Shown here: positions 35,280-42,566 of the stretch, in pieces | How the letters are laid out: each line of letters starts with the position of its first letter | How positions within the stretch are numbered: position 1 is the first letter of the stretch | Origin: Beijerinckiaceae bacterium | GTDB lineage: Bacteria; Pseudomonadota; Alphaproteobacteria; Rhizobiales; Beijerinckiaceae | Assembly (NCBI GenBank): GCA_947498445.1 | Contig: CANMLK010000007.1 | Location: forward strand, 1 to 42,566 | DNA length: 42,566 bases | Direction: 5' to 3' | The notes under the pieces: generated by a model | The model's input: the letters and a program-made list of their open reading frames with translations, nothing else | Told to the model about the DNA's origin: nothing | The model's database searches: none | Program-made: the position numbers and the translations under genes

Positions 35280-36411
35280 ATGCGCGCCGAAGCAGAATCG
35301 CTGGTCGAACAGATCAAGCAGTCCGTGGGACTGCTGAGGAGGCATCTTTGACGTCGATACTGCAACGCGTCGCCTCGCCGAACTGAACGCCAAAGTCGAA
35401 GATCCCAACCTCTGGAACGACGCCGTCCTCGCGCAAAAAATCATGCGCGAACGCACGGACCTCGAAGACCGGCTTGGCAGCCTCAAGCGTTTCGAGCGCG
35501 AGCTTGATGACGCGGTGACCCTCGTCGAGCTTGGCGAGATGGAAGATGATTCCGCCACTGAGCAGGAAGGCCTGCAGATGCTCCGCGGCCTGGTCGCGGA
35601 GGCCAAGCGGCGCGAAATCGAATCGTTGCTTTCAGGCGAGGCCGACAGCTTCGATACGTATATTGAAGTCCATTCAGGCGCTGGCGGTACGGAAAGCTGC
35701 GATTGGGCGCGCATGCTTTCACGCATGTATGGCCGCTGGGCCGAACGCCGGAAGTTCACCGTCGAGCTTCTTGAAGAGACGCCCGGCGACGAAGCCGGCA
35801 TTAAGTCCGCGACGCTCATGATTAAGGGCCACAACGCCCACGGCTGGGCGAAAACTGAATCGGGTGTGCACCGGCTTGTGCGCATTTCGCCCTTCGACTC
35901 CAACGCGCGCCGCCATACGAGCTTCGCCTCGGTGTGGGTCTATCCGGTCGTCGATGACACGATCCACGTCGACATCAACGAATCCGACTGCCGCATCGAC
36001 ACCTATCGCGCGTCAGGCTCCGGCGGGCAGCACGTCAACAAGACCGATTCTGCGGTGCGCATTACGCACATCCCCACCGGCATCGTCGCGGCTAGTCAGC
36101 AGGAGCGCTCGCAGCACAAGAACCGCGCGCAAGCGTGGGACATGCTGCGCGCCCGCCTGTACGAGCGCGAACTCGAAATCCGGGAAGCCGAAAAGAGCGC
36201 GGCGGCCGCCTCCAAAACGGAGATCGGCTGGGGGCACCAGATCCGCTCCTACGTGCTGCAGCCCTATCAGATGGTGAAAGATCTGCGCACGGGGCACACG
36301 TCCGGCACGCCCAGCGATGTGCTCGACGGCGATCTTGACGATTTCCTGCAGGCGTCACTGGCCCAACGCATCAATGGCGGCGGACCGGCGAACGTCGAGG
36401 ATGTCGACTAG
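35280..36411 (+). CDS. prfB: Peptide chain release factor 2 (with programmed +1 frameshift)
   Basis: Terminates translation at UAA and UGA. The gene is read as 35280-35348 joined to 35350-36411, giving 376 residues: 23 codons lead to an in-frame TGA at 35349-35351, and a +1 shift at CTT-TGA-C continues into the main frame (RRHL-DVDTATRRLAEL). The recognition tripeptide SPF is at 203-205 and the catalytic GGQ at 248-250, almost the E. coli positions. Without the shift the first frame ends after 23 residues; the later ATG at 35443 would lack the start of domain 1. It follows the PBP1A gene by 116 bases. Confidence 0.97.
35337..35352 (+). promoter_or_regulatory. prfB programmed +1 frameshift signal
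   Basis: AGGAGG-CAT-CTT-TGA-C: an internal Shine-Dalgarno sequence (35337-35342) three bases from the slippery CTT and the UGA stop in a poor (C-following) context. It has the same spacing as the E. coli prfB site AGGGGG-TAT-CTT-TGA-C, so low RF2 favours the shift and restores RF2. Confidence 0.95.
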
Positions 36412-36441
36412 CGGCAACGCCTCAGGGGAGGGGCTGGCGCG

Positions 36442-36470
36442 TTGACAATCCGCGCCGGCCTGCCTAACCC
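36442..36470 (+). promoter_or_regulatory. Possible valS promoter
   Basis: TTGACA at 36442-36447 is a perfect -35 hexamer; 17 bases later stands TAACCC (36465-36470), a poor -10. It lies 78-106 bases before the valS start, after the prfB stop. Supported only by the -35 match and position. Confidence 0.35.
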
Positions 36471-36547
36471 CCAGATTAGACAAATTCACTCCTTGTAACC
36501 CGCATTTTGAGCCTCGATCCGCTCTGGCGTCGGGAGCGCCGTTTCCC

Positions 36548-39334
36548 ATGATGGACAAGACCTTCGATCCTGCCTCCGTCGAGGCGCGCATGTCGGCTCT
36601 CTGGGAGGCGGAAGGCGCCTTTCGCGCTGGCCGCCCCGAGCGACTTGGCGCTGATACATTTTCGGTCGTCATTCCGCCGCCGAATGTGACCGGCTCGCTG
36701 CACATGGGCCACGCGCTCAACAACACGCTGCAGGACATCCTCTGCCGCTTCGAGCGCATGCGCGGCAAGGACGTGCTGTGGCAGCCGGGCACGGACCATG
36801 CGGGCATCGCGACGCAGATGGTTGTCGAGCGGCAATTGTCCGAGCGCAAGGAGCCTGGCCGCCGCGAAATGGGCCGCGAGAAATTTCTCGAGCGCGTGTG
36901 GGCCTGGAAGGCGGAGTCTGGCGGCACGATCACCGATCAGCTGAAACGCCTTGGCGCCTCCTGCGACTGGTCACGCGAACGCTTCACCATGGACGAAGGC
37001 CTGTCGACGGCCGTCGCGAAAGTGTTCGTCGAACTCCACCGGCAGGGGCTGATCTACAAGGACAAGCGCCTCGTCAACTGGGACCCCAAACTGCTGACCG
37101 CGATCTCCGATCTCGAAGTGCAGCAGGTGGAAATGAAGGGCCATCTTTGGCACTTCAACTATCCGCTGGAAGGCGAGACCTACGACGCGGAAAATGCCGC
37201 CACCTTCATCACAGTAGCGACGACCCGGCCCGAGACGATGCTGGGCGATACGGCGGTCGCCGTTCACCCGCAGAATGAAAAACTGGGCCATCTCATCGGG
37301 CGCAATGTCATCCTGCCGCTGGTCGGCCGGCGCATCCCGATTGTCGGCGATGATTACGCCGATCCCGAAAAGGGCACCGGCGCCGTAAAAATCACGCCCG
37401 CCCATGACTTCAACGACTTTGAAGTCGGCAAGCGCCACGACCTGCCGCTGATCAACATCCTTGATCAGGAGGCCAGGCTCGTCCTGACCCAAAATCCGTC
37501 ATTTTTGGAAGGCGTCGACGAGAGCGAGGACCTGTCTGCAACCATCGCCGCTTTGGACGGCATGGAGCGAGGCGCCGCGCGCAAGCTCATTGTCGAAATG
37601 ATGCAGGCGCTCAACTGCTGCCCAACGATCGAGCCTTACACCCACACGGTGCCGCACGGCGACCGCTCGAACGTCGTCATCGAGCCGTGGCTCACTGACC
37701 AATGGTACGTTGACGCCAAGACGCTGGCGCAACCAGCGCTTGCAGCCGTGCGCGATGGGCGCACCAGTTTCGTCCCGAAAAACTGGGAGAAAACCTATTT
37801 CGACTGGCTGGAAAACATCCAGCCGTGGTGCATCTCGCGTCAGCTCTGGTGGGGTCACCAGATCCCGGCATGGTATTCGCCGTGGGGCGGCGTTTATGTC
37901 GCCGAGAGCGAAGAAGAGGCGTTCGCCGCCGCGCTGGCCGATGGCGTTGAGCGCGACGCTTTGACAGTTGCGGAAGCTGAAGCGCTCGCCAACGATCCCG
38001 TCAAACTCGCCGAAGTCATCCGCCGCGATGAGGATGTGCTGGATACGTGGTTCTCGTCGGCGCTCTGGCCGTTCTCCACCATGGGCTGGCCGGAGGAGAA
38101 CGACCCCGCGCTGGCGCGTTTCTATCCGACCTCGGTTCTGGTGACCGGCTTCGATATCATCTTCTTCTGGGTCGCCCGCATGATGATGATGGGCATCCAC
38201 TTCATGAAGGAGGTTCCGTTCCACGACGTCTACATCCACGCCCTCGTCCGCGACGAGAAGGGCGCCAAGATGTCGAAGTCCAAGGGCAATGTCATCGATC
38301 CGCTTGTGCTCATCGACCAGTACGGCGCAGACGCGTTGCGCTTCACGCTGGCCGCGATGGCTGCGCAGGGCAGGGACATCAAGCTCGCGACAAGCCGCGT
38401 CGAAGGCTATCGCAATTTCGCAACCAAGCTTTGGAACGCCGCCCGCTTTGCCGAGATGAACGGCTGCGCGCGGCAGGCCTCGTTTGCGCCGGGCGCCGTT
38501 GAACACACGCTCAACAAGTGGATCGTCGGCGAAGTCGCGCGCGCAGCCAGCGACATCACGATTGCGCTGAACGCCTACCGTTTCAACGACGCTGCTAACG
38601 CCGCCTACAAGTTCACGTGGAACGTGTTCTGCGACTGGTATCTGGAACTCGCCAAGCCGGTGCTGCAGGGCGCTGATGGGCCGGCAAAGGACGAGGCTCG
38701 CGCGACCGCCGCATGGGTACTCGACCGGATCGCCAAACTCCTGCATCCGTTCATGCCGTTCATCACGGAAGAGCTGTGGGAGATCAACGGCCGTTCAGGC
38801 CCGGCGCGCAAATCAATCCTCACACTCTCGTCGTGGCCTATCCATGACGATCTCGAAAACCTTGCGGCTGAGGCGGAGCTAGGCTTTGTCGTGGACCTGA
38901 TTTCCGAAGTCCGCTCGGTGCGTTCTGAAATGAACGTGCCCGCCAGCGCGCTGATGCAACTCGTAATTGTTGGTTCAGGCGCCGAATTGCGCACGATGCT
39001 TCAGCCCTGGCTCGACACGATCAAGCGGCTCGCCCGCATGTCCGACATCGCGTTCCAGATACAGCCGCCCGCAGAAAGCGCGCAGATGATCGTGCGCGGA
39101 ACCACGGTCGCGCTGCCGTTGGCGGGCGTCATCGACATCGCCGCTGAGAAGGGGCGTCTCGCCAAGGAGATCGGCAAGGAAGAGAAGGAAGTCGCCAAGG
39201 TCGACGCCAAACTCGGCAACGCCGACTTCATCAAGCGCGCGCCCGAAGACGTGGTCGAGGAAAACCGCGAACGCCGTCAGGACGCTCTCGACCGCATTGG
39301 CAAAATGAAGGCGGCGCTCTCCCGGCTGGGCTGA
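36548..39334 (+). CDS. valS: Valyl-tRNA synthetase
   Basis: Charges tRNA-Val. The 928-residue class I synthetase has the HIGH motif as HMGH at 52-55 in PPPNVTGSLHMGHALN, an editing (CP1) domain at about 200-420 that hydrolyses mischarged Thr-tRNA (TTRPETMLGDTAVAVHP near 226-242), GTDHAGIATQ near 80-90, the KMSKS loop at 574-578, an anticodon-binding helical domain (about 650-800) and a C-terminal coiled coil rich in Lys/Glu (about 860-928). Length fits the bacterial enzyme. Two ATGs in tandem (36548, 36551) could start it. It stands between prfB and a 415-base leader preceding ilvD. Confidence 0.97.
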   Translation: MMDKTFDPASVEARMSALWEAEGAFRAGRPERLGADTFSVVIPPPNVTGSLHMGHALNNTLQDILCRFERMRGKDVLWQPGTDHAGIATQMVVERQLSERKEPGRREMGREKFLERVWAWKAESGGTITDQLKRLGASCDWSRERFTMDEGLSTAVAKVFVELHRQGLIYKDKRLVNWDPKLLTAISDLEVQQVEMKGHLWHFNYPLEGETYDAENAATFITVATTRPETMLGDTAVAVHPQNEKLGHLIGRNVILPLVGRRIPIVGDDYADPEKGTGAVKITPAHDFNDFEVGKRHDLPLINILDQEARLVLTQNPSFLEGVDESEDLSATIAALDGMERGAARKLIVEMMQALNCCPTIEPYTHTVPHGDRSNVVIEPWLTDQWYVDAKTLAQPALAAVRDGRTSFVPKNWEKTYFDWLENIQPWCISRQLWWGHQIPAWYSPWGGVYVAESEEEAFAAALADGVERDALTVAEAEALANDPVKLAEVIRRDEDVLDTWFSSALWPFSTMGWPEENDPALARFYPTSVLVTGFDIIFFWVARMMMMGIHFMKEVPFHDVYIHALVRDEKGAKMSKSKGNVIDPLVLIDQYGADALRFTLAAMAAQGRDIKLATSRVEGYRNFATKLWNAARFAEMNGCARQASFAPGAVEHTLNKWIVGEVARAASDITIALNAYRFNDAANAAYKFTWNVFCDWYLELAKPVLQGADGPAKDEARATAAWVLDRIAKLLHPFMPFITEELWEINGRSGPARKSILTLSSWPIHDDLENLAAEAELGFVVDLISEVRSVRSEMNVPASALMQLVIVGSGAELRTMLQPWLDTIKRLARMSDIAFQIQPPAESAQMIVRGTTVALPLAGVIDIAAEKGRLAKEIGKEEKEVAKVDAKLGNADFIKRAPEDVVEENRERRQDALDRIGKMKAALSRLG

Positions 39335-39354
39335 CGCCGCTGCGTCTGGCCTCA

Positions 39355-39432
39355 ATGACAGGGACGGCTGACAAGGGCTGTCATTCCTTCAAATTCGTAT
39401 TGGCGAGGCGGCGATGACAGCCGTCGGAGGAG
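39355..39432 (+). promoter_or_regulatory. Leader with mutually exclusive base pairings downstream of valS
   Basis: Four segments can pair in competing ways: a = ATGACAG (39355-39361), b = GACGGCTG (39363-39370), c = GGCTGTCAT (39376-39384), d = ATGACAGCCGTC (39414-39425). c pairs with a (7 bp) or with d (9 bp); b pairs with d (8 bp). d ends at the GGAGGAG (39426-39432) of the small ORF at 39439. This resembles an attenuator or translation switch, though it could be a degenerate repeat or valS 3' hairpins. Confidence 0.4.
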
Positions 39433-39438
39433 CGATTC

Positions 39439-39753
39439 ATGCTCAGGCGGCAAGCGCGCGCCCGTCCCGTCAAGCGCAGCGAGCGTAGGCATGTGGCGCC
39501 CTGGCAACAGCCTTGGAATCATTCTTTTCTCGCCACCTACAGCCACCGAGCGCGCCACGTTTGTGCCATAAACCCAGCGCTAATTCCGATTGCTTACAGT
39601 GTGGGAGGCGAAACCGCTTTCCGTCTGCGAGAGTCGGCAAGCGTCCGGCAGCGCGGATTGAACGAGGGTTCTTTTGAACCTAAGTCACAGCTGACGGCAG
39701 GGGCGATCGGCAACGTTCGCTCGATGGAAGTTCGGGGTAACGAAGGTTCATGA
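39439..39753 (+). CDS. Possible small ORF coupled to ilvD (104 codons)
   Basis: Doubtful gene. In favour: an ATG with a strong GGAGGAG six bases upstream, an open frame through the whole valS-ilvD gap, and a stop that overlaps the ilvD start as ATGA, the usual form of translational coupling. Against: the product (Arg-rich, low hydrophobicity, few recognisable features) resembles no family I know and its third-codon positions are less GC-rich than those of neighbours. It may be a leader ORF whose translation influences ilvD, or chance. The rest of the gap holds nothing else I can name. Confidence 0.25.
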   Translation: MLRRQARARPVKRSERRHVAPWQQPWNHSFLATYSHRARHVCAINPALIPIAYSVGGETAFRLRESASVRQRGLNEGSFEPKSQLTAGAIGNVRSMEVRGNEGS

Positions 39754-41477
39754 CAGCGCGTTTTGACAAGAGCAAACTTCCCAGCCGCCACGTCACGGAA
39801 GGTCCGGCCCGTGCGCCGCATCGCTCGTATCTGTACGCCATGGGTTTGACGCGCGAACAAATTCACCAGCCGCTGGTCGGCGTCGCTTCCGCATGGAATG
39901 AAGCCGCGCCGTGCAACATCTCGCTCATGCGCCAGGCGCAGGCCGTCAAGAAGGGCGTCGCGTCCGCTGGCGGAACCCCACGCGAGTTCTGCACGATCAC
40001 CGTGACGGACGGCATCGCGATGGGCCATCAAGGCATGAAGTCGTCGCTCGTGTCGCGCGAAGTGATCGCCGACTCAGTCGAACTCACCATGCGCGGACAT
40101 TGCTACGACGCGCTCGTCGGGCTTGCCGGTTGCGACAAGTCGCTTCCGGGCATGATGATGGCGATGGTGCGCCTCAATGTGCCGTCGATTTTCATTTACG
40201 GCGGCACGATCCTGCCCGGCAATTTCCGGGGCCGTGAGATCACGGTGCAGGATATGTTCGAAGCCGTCGGCAAGCATTCCGTGGGCGAAATTTCCTCGGA
40301 AGATCTCGACGAGATGGAGCAGGTGGCCTGTCCGTCTGCTGGCGCGTGCGGCGCGCAGTTCACGGCCAACACGATGGCGACGGTCTCCGAGGCCATTGGC
40401 CTTGCGCTGCCTTACTCGGCCGGCGCCCCCGCGCCTTACGAAATCCGCGACCGGTTCAGCATGGCCGCTGGCCAGATGATCATGGACCTGATCGCCAAGA
40501 ATATCCGCCCGCGCGACATCGTCACGCGCAGAGCGCTGGAGAACGCCGCAGTCGTTGTCGCCGCTTCAGGCGGCTCCACCAACGCCGCCCTCCATTTGCC
40601 CGCCATCGCGCACGAGTGCGGCATCAAGTTCGATCTTTTCGACGTCGCCGAAATCTTCAAGCGCACCCCCTACATCGCGGACCTGAAGCCCGGCGGCAAA
40701 TATGTCGCCAAGGACATGTTCGAGGTAGGCGGCATCCCGCTGATGATGAAGACGCTGCTGGATCACGGCTTCCTGCATGGCGACTGCCTGACGGTCACAG
40801 GCCGCACGATTGCGGAGAATCTCGCATCGGTGAAGTGGAACGACCTGCAGGACGTGGTTTATCCCGCTAACAAGCCGCTCACCGTGACGGGCGGCGTCGT
40901 TGGCCTCAAGGGCAATCTCGCTCCGGAAGGCGCCATCGTGAAGGTCGCCGGCATGCCTGCTGAAAAGCAGCGTTTCCGTGGCCCCGCGCGGGTGTTCGAC
41001 ACGGAAGAGAAGTGTTTCGAGGCGGTCACCAAGCGCAACTACAAGGAAGGCGATGTCCTCGTCATCCGCTACGAGGGGCCGAAGGGCGGACCGGGCATGC
41101 GCGAAATGCTCGCCACCACAGCTTCTCTCTACGGGCAGGGCATGGGCGACAAGGTCGCTCTCATCACTGACGGCCGGTTTTCCGGCGCGACGCGCGGCTT
41201 CTGCGTCGGTCATGTTGGGCCCGAGGCTGCCGTGGGCGGTCCGATCGCGCTGCTCAGGGATGGCGACATGATCGTGCTCGACGCGATTGACGGCATCCTG
41301 TCGGTTGAATTGAGCGACGAAGAACTGGCCGAACGCCGCAAGTCCTGGAAACCGCGCGAGACCGAATTCGGCTCGGGCACGATCTGGAAATATGCCCAGA
41401 CGGTGGGTTGCGCCCGCGATGGCGCGGTCACCCATCCGGGCGCCGCAAAAGAAGTTTCAATTTATGCGGATGTCTGA
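39750..41477 (+). CDS. ilvD: Dihydroxy-acid dehydratase
   Basis: Dehydrates dihydroxy-isovalerate and dihydroxy-methylvalerate in valine, isoleucine and pantothenate synthesis; contains an iron-sulfur cluster. The 575-residue length is that of the shorter IlvD form common in alphaproteobacteria. Landmarks: SRHVTEGPARAPHRSYLYAMGL at the start (in part), NEAAPCNISLMRQA near 51-64 with the first cluster Cys, LAGCDKSLPGMMMAM near 124-138 with the second, CPSAGACGAQFTANTMA near 194-210 with the third, and TDGRFSGATRGFCVGHVGPEA near 474-494. GAAGG at 39741-39745 precedes the ATG. The 3' end overlaps the exoR-like gene by 14 bases. Confidence 0.96.
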   Translation: MTARFDKSKLPSRHVTEGPARAPHRSYLYAMGLTREQIHQPLVGVASAWNEAAPCNISLMRQAQAVKKGVASAGGTPREFCTITVTDGIAMGHQGMKSSLVSREVIADSVELTMRGHCYDALVGLAGCDKSLPGMMMAMVRLNVPSIFIYGGTILPGNFRGREITVQDMFEAVGKHSVGEISSEDLDEMEQVACPSAGACGAQFTANTMATVSEAIGLALPYSAGAPAPYEIRDRFSMAAGQMIMDLIAKNIRPRDIVTRRALENAAVVVAASGGSTNAALHLPAIAHECGIKFDLFDVAEIFKRTPYIADLKPGGKYVAKDMFEVGGIPLMMKTLLDHGFLHGDCLTVTGRTIAENLASVKWNDLQDVVYPANKPLTVTGGVVGLKGNLAPEGAIVKVAGMPAEKQRFRGPARVFDTEEKCFEAVTKRNYKEGDVLVIRYEGPKGGPGMREMLATTASLYGQGMGDKVALITDGRFSGATRGFCVGHVGPEAAVGGPIALLRDGDMIVLDAIDGILSVELSDEELAERRKSWKPRETEFGSGTIWKYAQTVGCARDGAVTHPGAAKEVSIYADV

Positions 41478-42315
41478 GGCTCGAGTTCCCCATCGCAGGC
41501 TTGGCGTTGCGGCTTTCGTCGCAATCGCCGCATGCGCCTTTGCGCCCGGCGCGTCCGCGCTGGAGCCGCAGACCGGGGCTGCAACTGTCGCCGTGGCGCC
41601 GATCTTCAAGGATCCGCGCGCGGCGCTACGTCAGGGAATTCAGGGCTATCAGAACGGCGACTTCGCGACATCCGTGAAGGCGCTAAAATATGCCGCCGAC
41701 GAAGGCCAGCCATTGGCGCGTTGGAAACTCGGGCAGATGTACGCCAGCGGCGATGGCGTCCCCAACGATCACATCAAGGCCTACGAATACTTCACCCAGA
41801 TCACGCGCGCGTTTGACTTCGACAGGTCCGATCCGCGCGAGCGCAGCATCGTGGCGAGCGCGTTCGTCTCGGTTGGCGTCTATGACCTCAGCGGAATTCC
41901 CAACAGCGGCGTGCGCCGCAATGCGGACCGCGCGATGGAGATGTTCCACTTCGCCGCGACAAACTTCGGCGACGCCCACGCGCAGTACCAGTTGGCCCGG
42001 ATGTATCTCGACGGCAACGGGGTCAAGCGGGACGGGCGCATCGCGTTGCAATGGCTGAGCACAGCGGCCGACAAAAACCATGTCGAAGCGCAGGCCGTCT
42101 TGGGCAACCTGTTATTCGTTTCAAAATCAAGCCCATCAGCCCGCCGGGCGCGCGGTCTCATGTATCTGATCCTCGCCCGCGAGGCCGTTGGCGCAAAGCC
42201 GGAAGAGCAGTGGATCGTCGATCAATACGAGACAGCGATGGGGTCGGCGTCTGAGCCTGAAAGACAGCGCGCTCATGAAGAGCTGGGCGCCTTCCTGAAG
42301 CGGCGCTCGCGCTAG
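41464..42315 (+). CDS. exoR: ExoR-like periplasmic Sel1-repeat protein
   Basis: A 283-residue exported protein with a signal peptide (about 1-35, ending in ASALEP) followed by Sel1/TPR-like repeats. The stretches GYQNGDFATSVKALKYAADE, LARWKLGQMYASGDGV, AHAQYQLARMYLDGNGV and VEAQAVLGNLLF have the order and spacing I know from ExoR of Sinorhizobium and Agrobacterium, the periplasmic inhibitor of the ChvG(ExoS)-ChvI two-component system that controls exopolysaccharide, motility and acid response. Homology is by recollection, so other Sel1 proteins remain possible. ATG 41464 (GAAG at 41451-41454) is preferred to 41392; ATG 41470 is an alternative. It overlaps the ilvD stop, so it is probably cotranscribed with ilvD. 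Confidence 0.75.
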   Translation: MRMSEARVPHRRLGVAAFVAIAACAFAPGASALEPQTGAATVAVAPIFKDPRAALRQGIQGYQNGDFATSVKALKYAADEGQPLARWKLGQMYASGDGVPNDHIKAYEYFTQITRAFDFDRSDPRERSIVASAFVSVGVYDLSGIPNSGVRRNADRAMEMFHFAATNFGDAHAQYQLARMYLDGNGVKRDGRIALQWLSTAADKNHVEAQAVLGNLLFVSKSSPSARRARGLMYLILAREAVGAKPEEQWIVDQYETAMGSASEPERQRAHEELGAFLKRRSR

Positions 42316-42334
42316 GCTCAGGTTACGTTTGCGG

Positions 42335-42566
42335 TCACGATCCGCCCGGATTTTTAGCTGCCTCTAGCGCGGGCGTGAGCCCCGCAAGCCGTCCCTCATA
42401 GAAGGCCGCATAGCGCGCTCCATCACCCGTCGCACACGCCGTGGCGATGGCGGCCGCTGCTGTTGGCAGGCGCTGTTCGATGGCGATCAACGCATCTACA
42501 TGTAGTTGCAAAAAACCCTTGAATTCATGTGTTTGATCTGACTTTCTCGCGTGAAGAGCGAAGACT
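42335..42566 (-). CDS. Unidentified ORF, C-terminal fragment
   Basis: On the minus strand a frame is open from the window edge to a TGA at 42335-42337, giving the last 76 codons, ending LEAAKNPGGS. The segment is Ala-rich and probably helical (LHVDALIAIEQRLPTAAAAI, then ARYAAFYEGRLAGLTPALEA). GC-rich third positions in its last two thirds favour coding; the first third is less so. It is convergent with the exoR-like gene, 19 bases away. I cannot assign a family, and the true start may lie outside the window. Confidence 0.45.
   Translation of the reverse strand, partial: VFALHARKSDQTHEFKGFLQLHVDALIAIEQRLPTAAAAIATACATGDGARYAAFYEGRLAGLTPALEAAKNPGGS

Noticed and set aside
37499-38746. A 415-codon minus-strand open frame within valS
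   Set aside because: Antisense shadow; valS has all class I synthetase motifs in the other strand.

Overview
This window is a gene-dense, GC-rich stretch of alphaproteobacterial chromosome, most likely from the Hyphomicrobiales (Rhizobiales). Evidence for that lineage: an NDUFA12-type complex I accessory subunit and a DUF2155 protein beside aat/accC/accB/aroQ; an RNase E with a large acidic insertion in its S1 domain, followed by amidase, PBP1A and prfB; a B12-dependent (class II) ribonucleotide reductase; and an ExoR-like Sel1-repeat periplasmic protein. The species cannot be named from the sequence alone. I found no tRNA, rRNA, CRISPR array, prophage or transposase.

Layout. 1-1813: the end of a NitT/TauT-type ABC importer operon (binding protein, ATPase, permease) closed by a clear terminator. 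1957-4174: an unrecognised cytoplasmic protein, a glyoxalase-fold (VOC) protein and queF (queuosine). 4156-5918 on the minus strand: kdsA (Kdo synthesis) and an acyltransferase, both envelope-related. 6057-9250: a UbiD-type decarboxylase behind a perfect palindrome, then eno. 9407-10122: two tandem paralogous small secreted four-cysteine proteins. 10188-11069: an AEC-family transporter. 11106-11695: a small DUF559 nuclease-like gene bracketed by inverted copies of a two-hairpin repeat, with a third copy nearby. 11766-15476: nrdJ, with two NrdR-box-like sites upstream. 16112-17748: NDUFA12 homologue, a small secreted protein and DUF2155. 17806-20978 (minus): aat, accC, accB, aroQ. 21120-23403 (minus): a DsbA-like thiol oxidoreductase and an M48 protease with TPRs. 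23464-26174: a PLP aminotransferase and a 14-TM-type drug exporter. 26186-27343: a cytochrome c'-like protein divergent from a Crp/Fnr regulator, with a perfect FNR-type palindrome between them. 27388-30483 (minus): rne. 31219-36411: amidase, PBP1A and prfB, the last with the classical +1 programmed frameshift. 36548-41477: valS and ilvD. 41464-42315: an exoR-like gene overlapping the end of ilvD. The last 232 bases hold the 3' end of an unidentified minus-strand ORF.

Most of the window is housekeeping: cell-wall and envelope building (kdsA, amidase, PBP1A, M48/DsbA), fatty-acid synthesis (accBC), translation and RNA decay (prfB, valS, aat, rne), DNA precursors (nrdJ), central metabolism (eno, ilvD, aroQ) and respiration (NDUFA12). 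I do not see a large undescribed system. The strongest leads are small: the DUF559/palindrome cassette; the Crp/Fnr-cytochrome divergon with its operator over the start codon; a tet-operator-like palindrome before ubiD; competing base pairings and a coupled small ORF between valS and ilvD; and the NrdR boxes plus hairpin leader of nrdJ.
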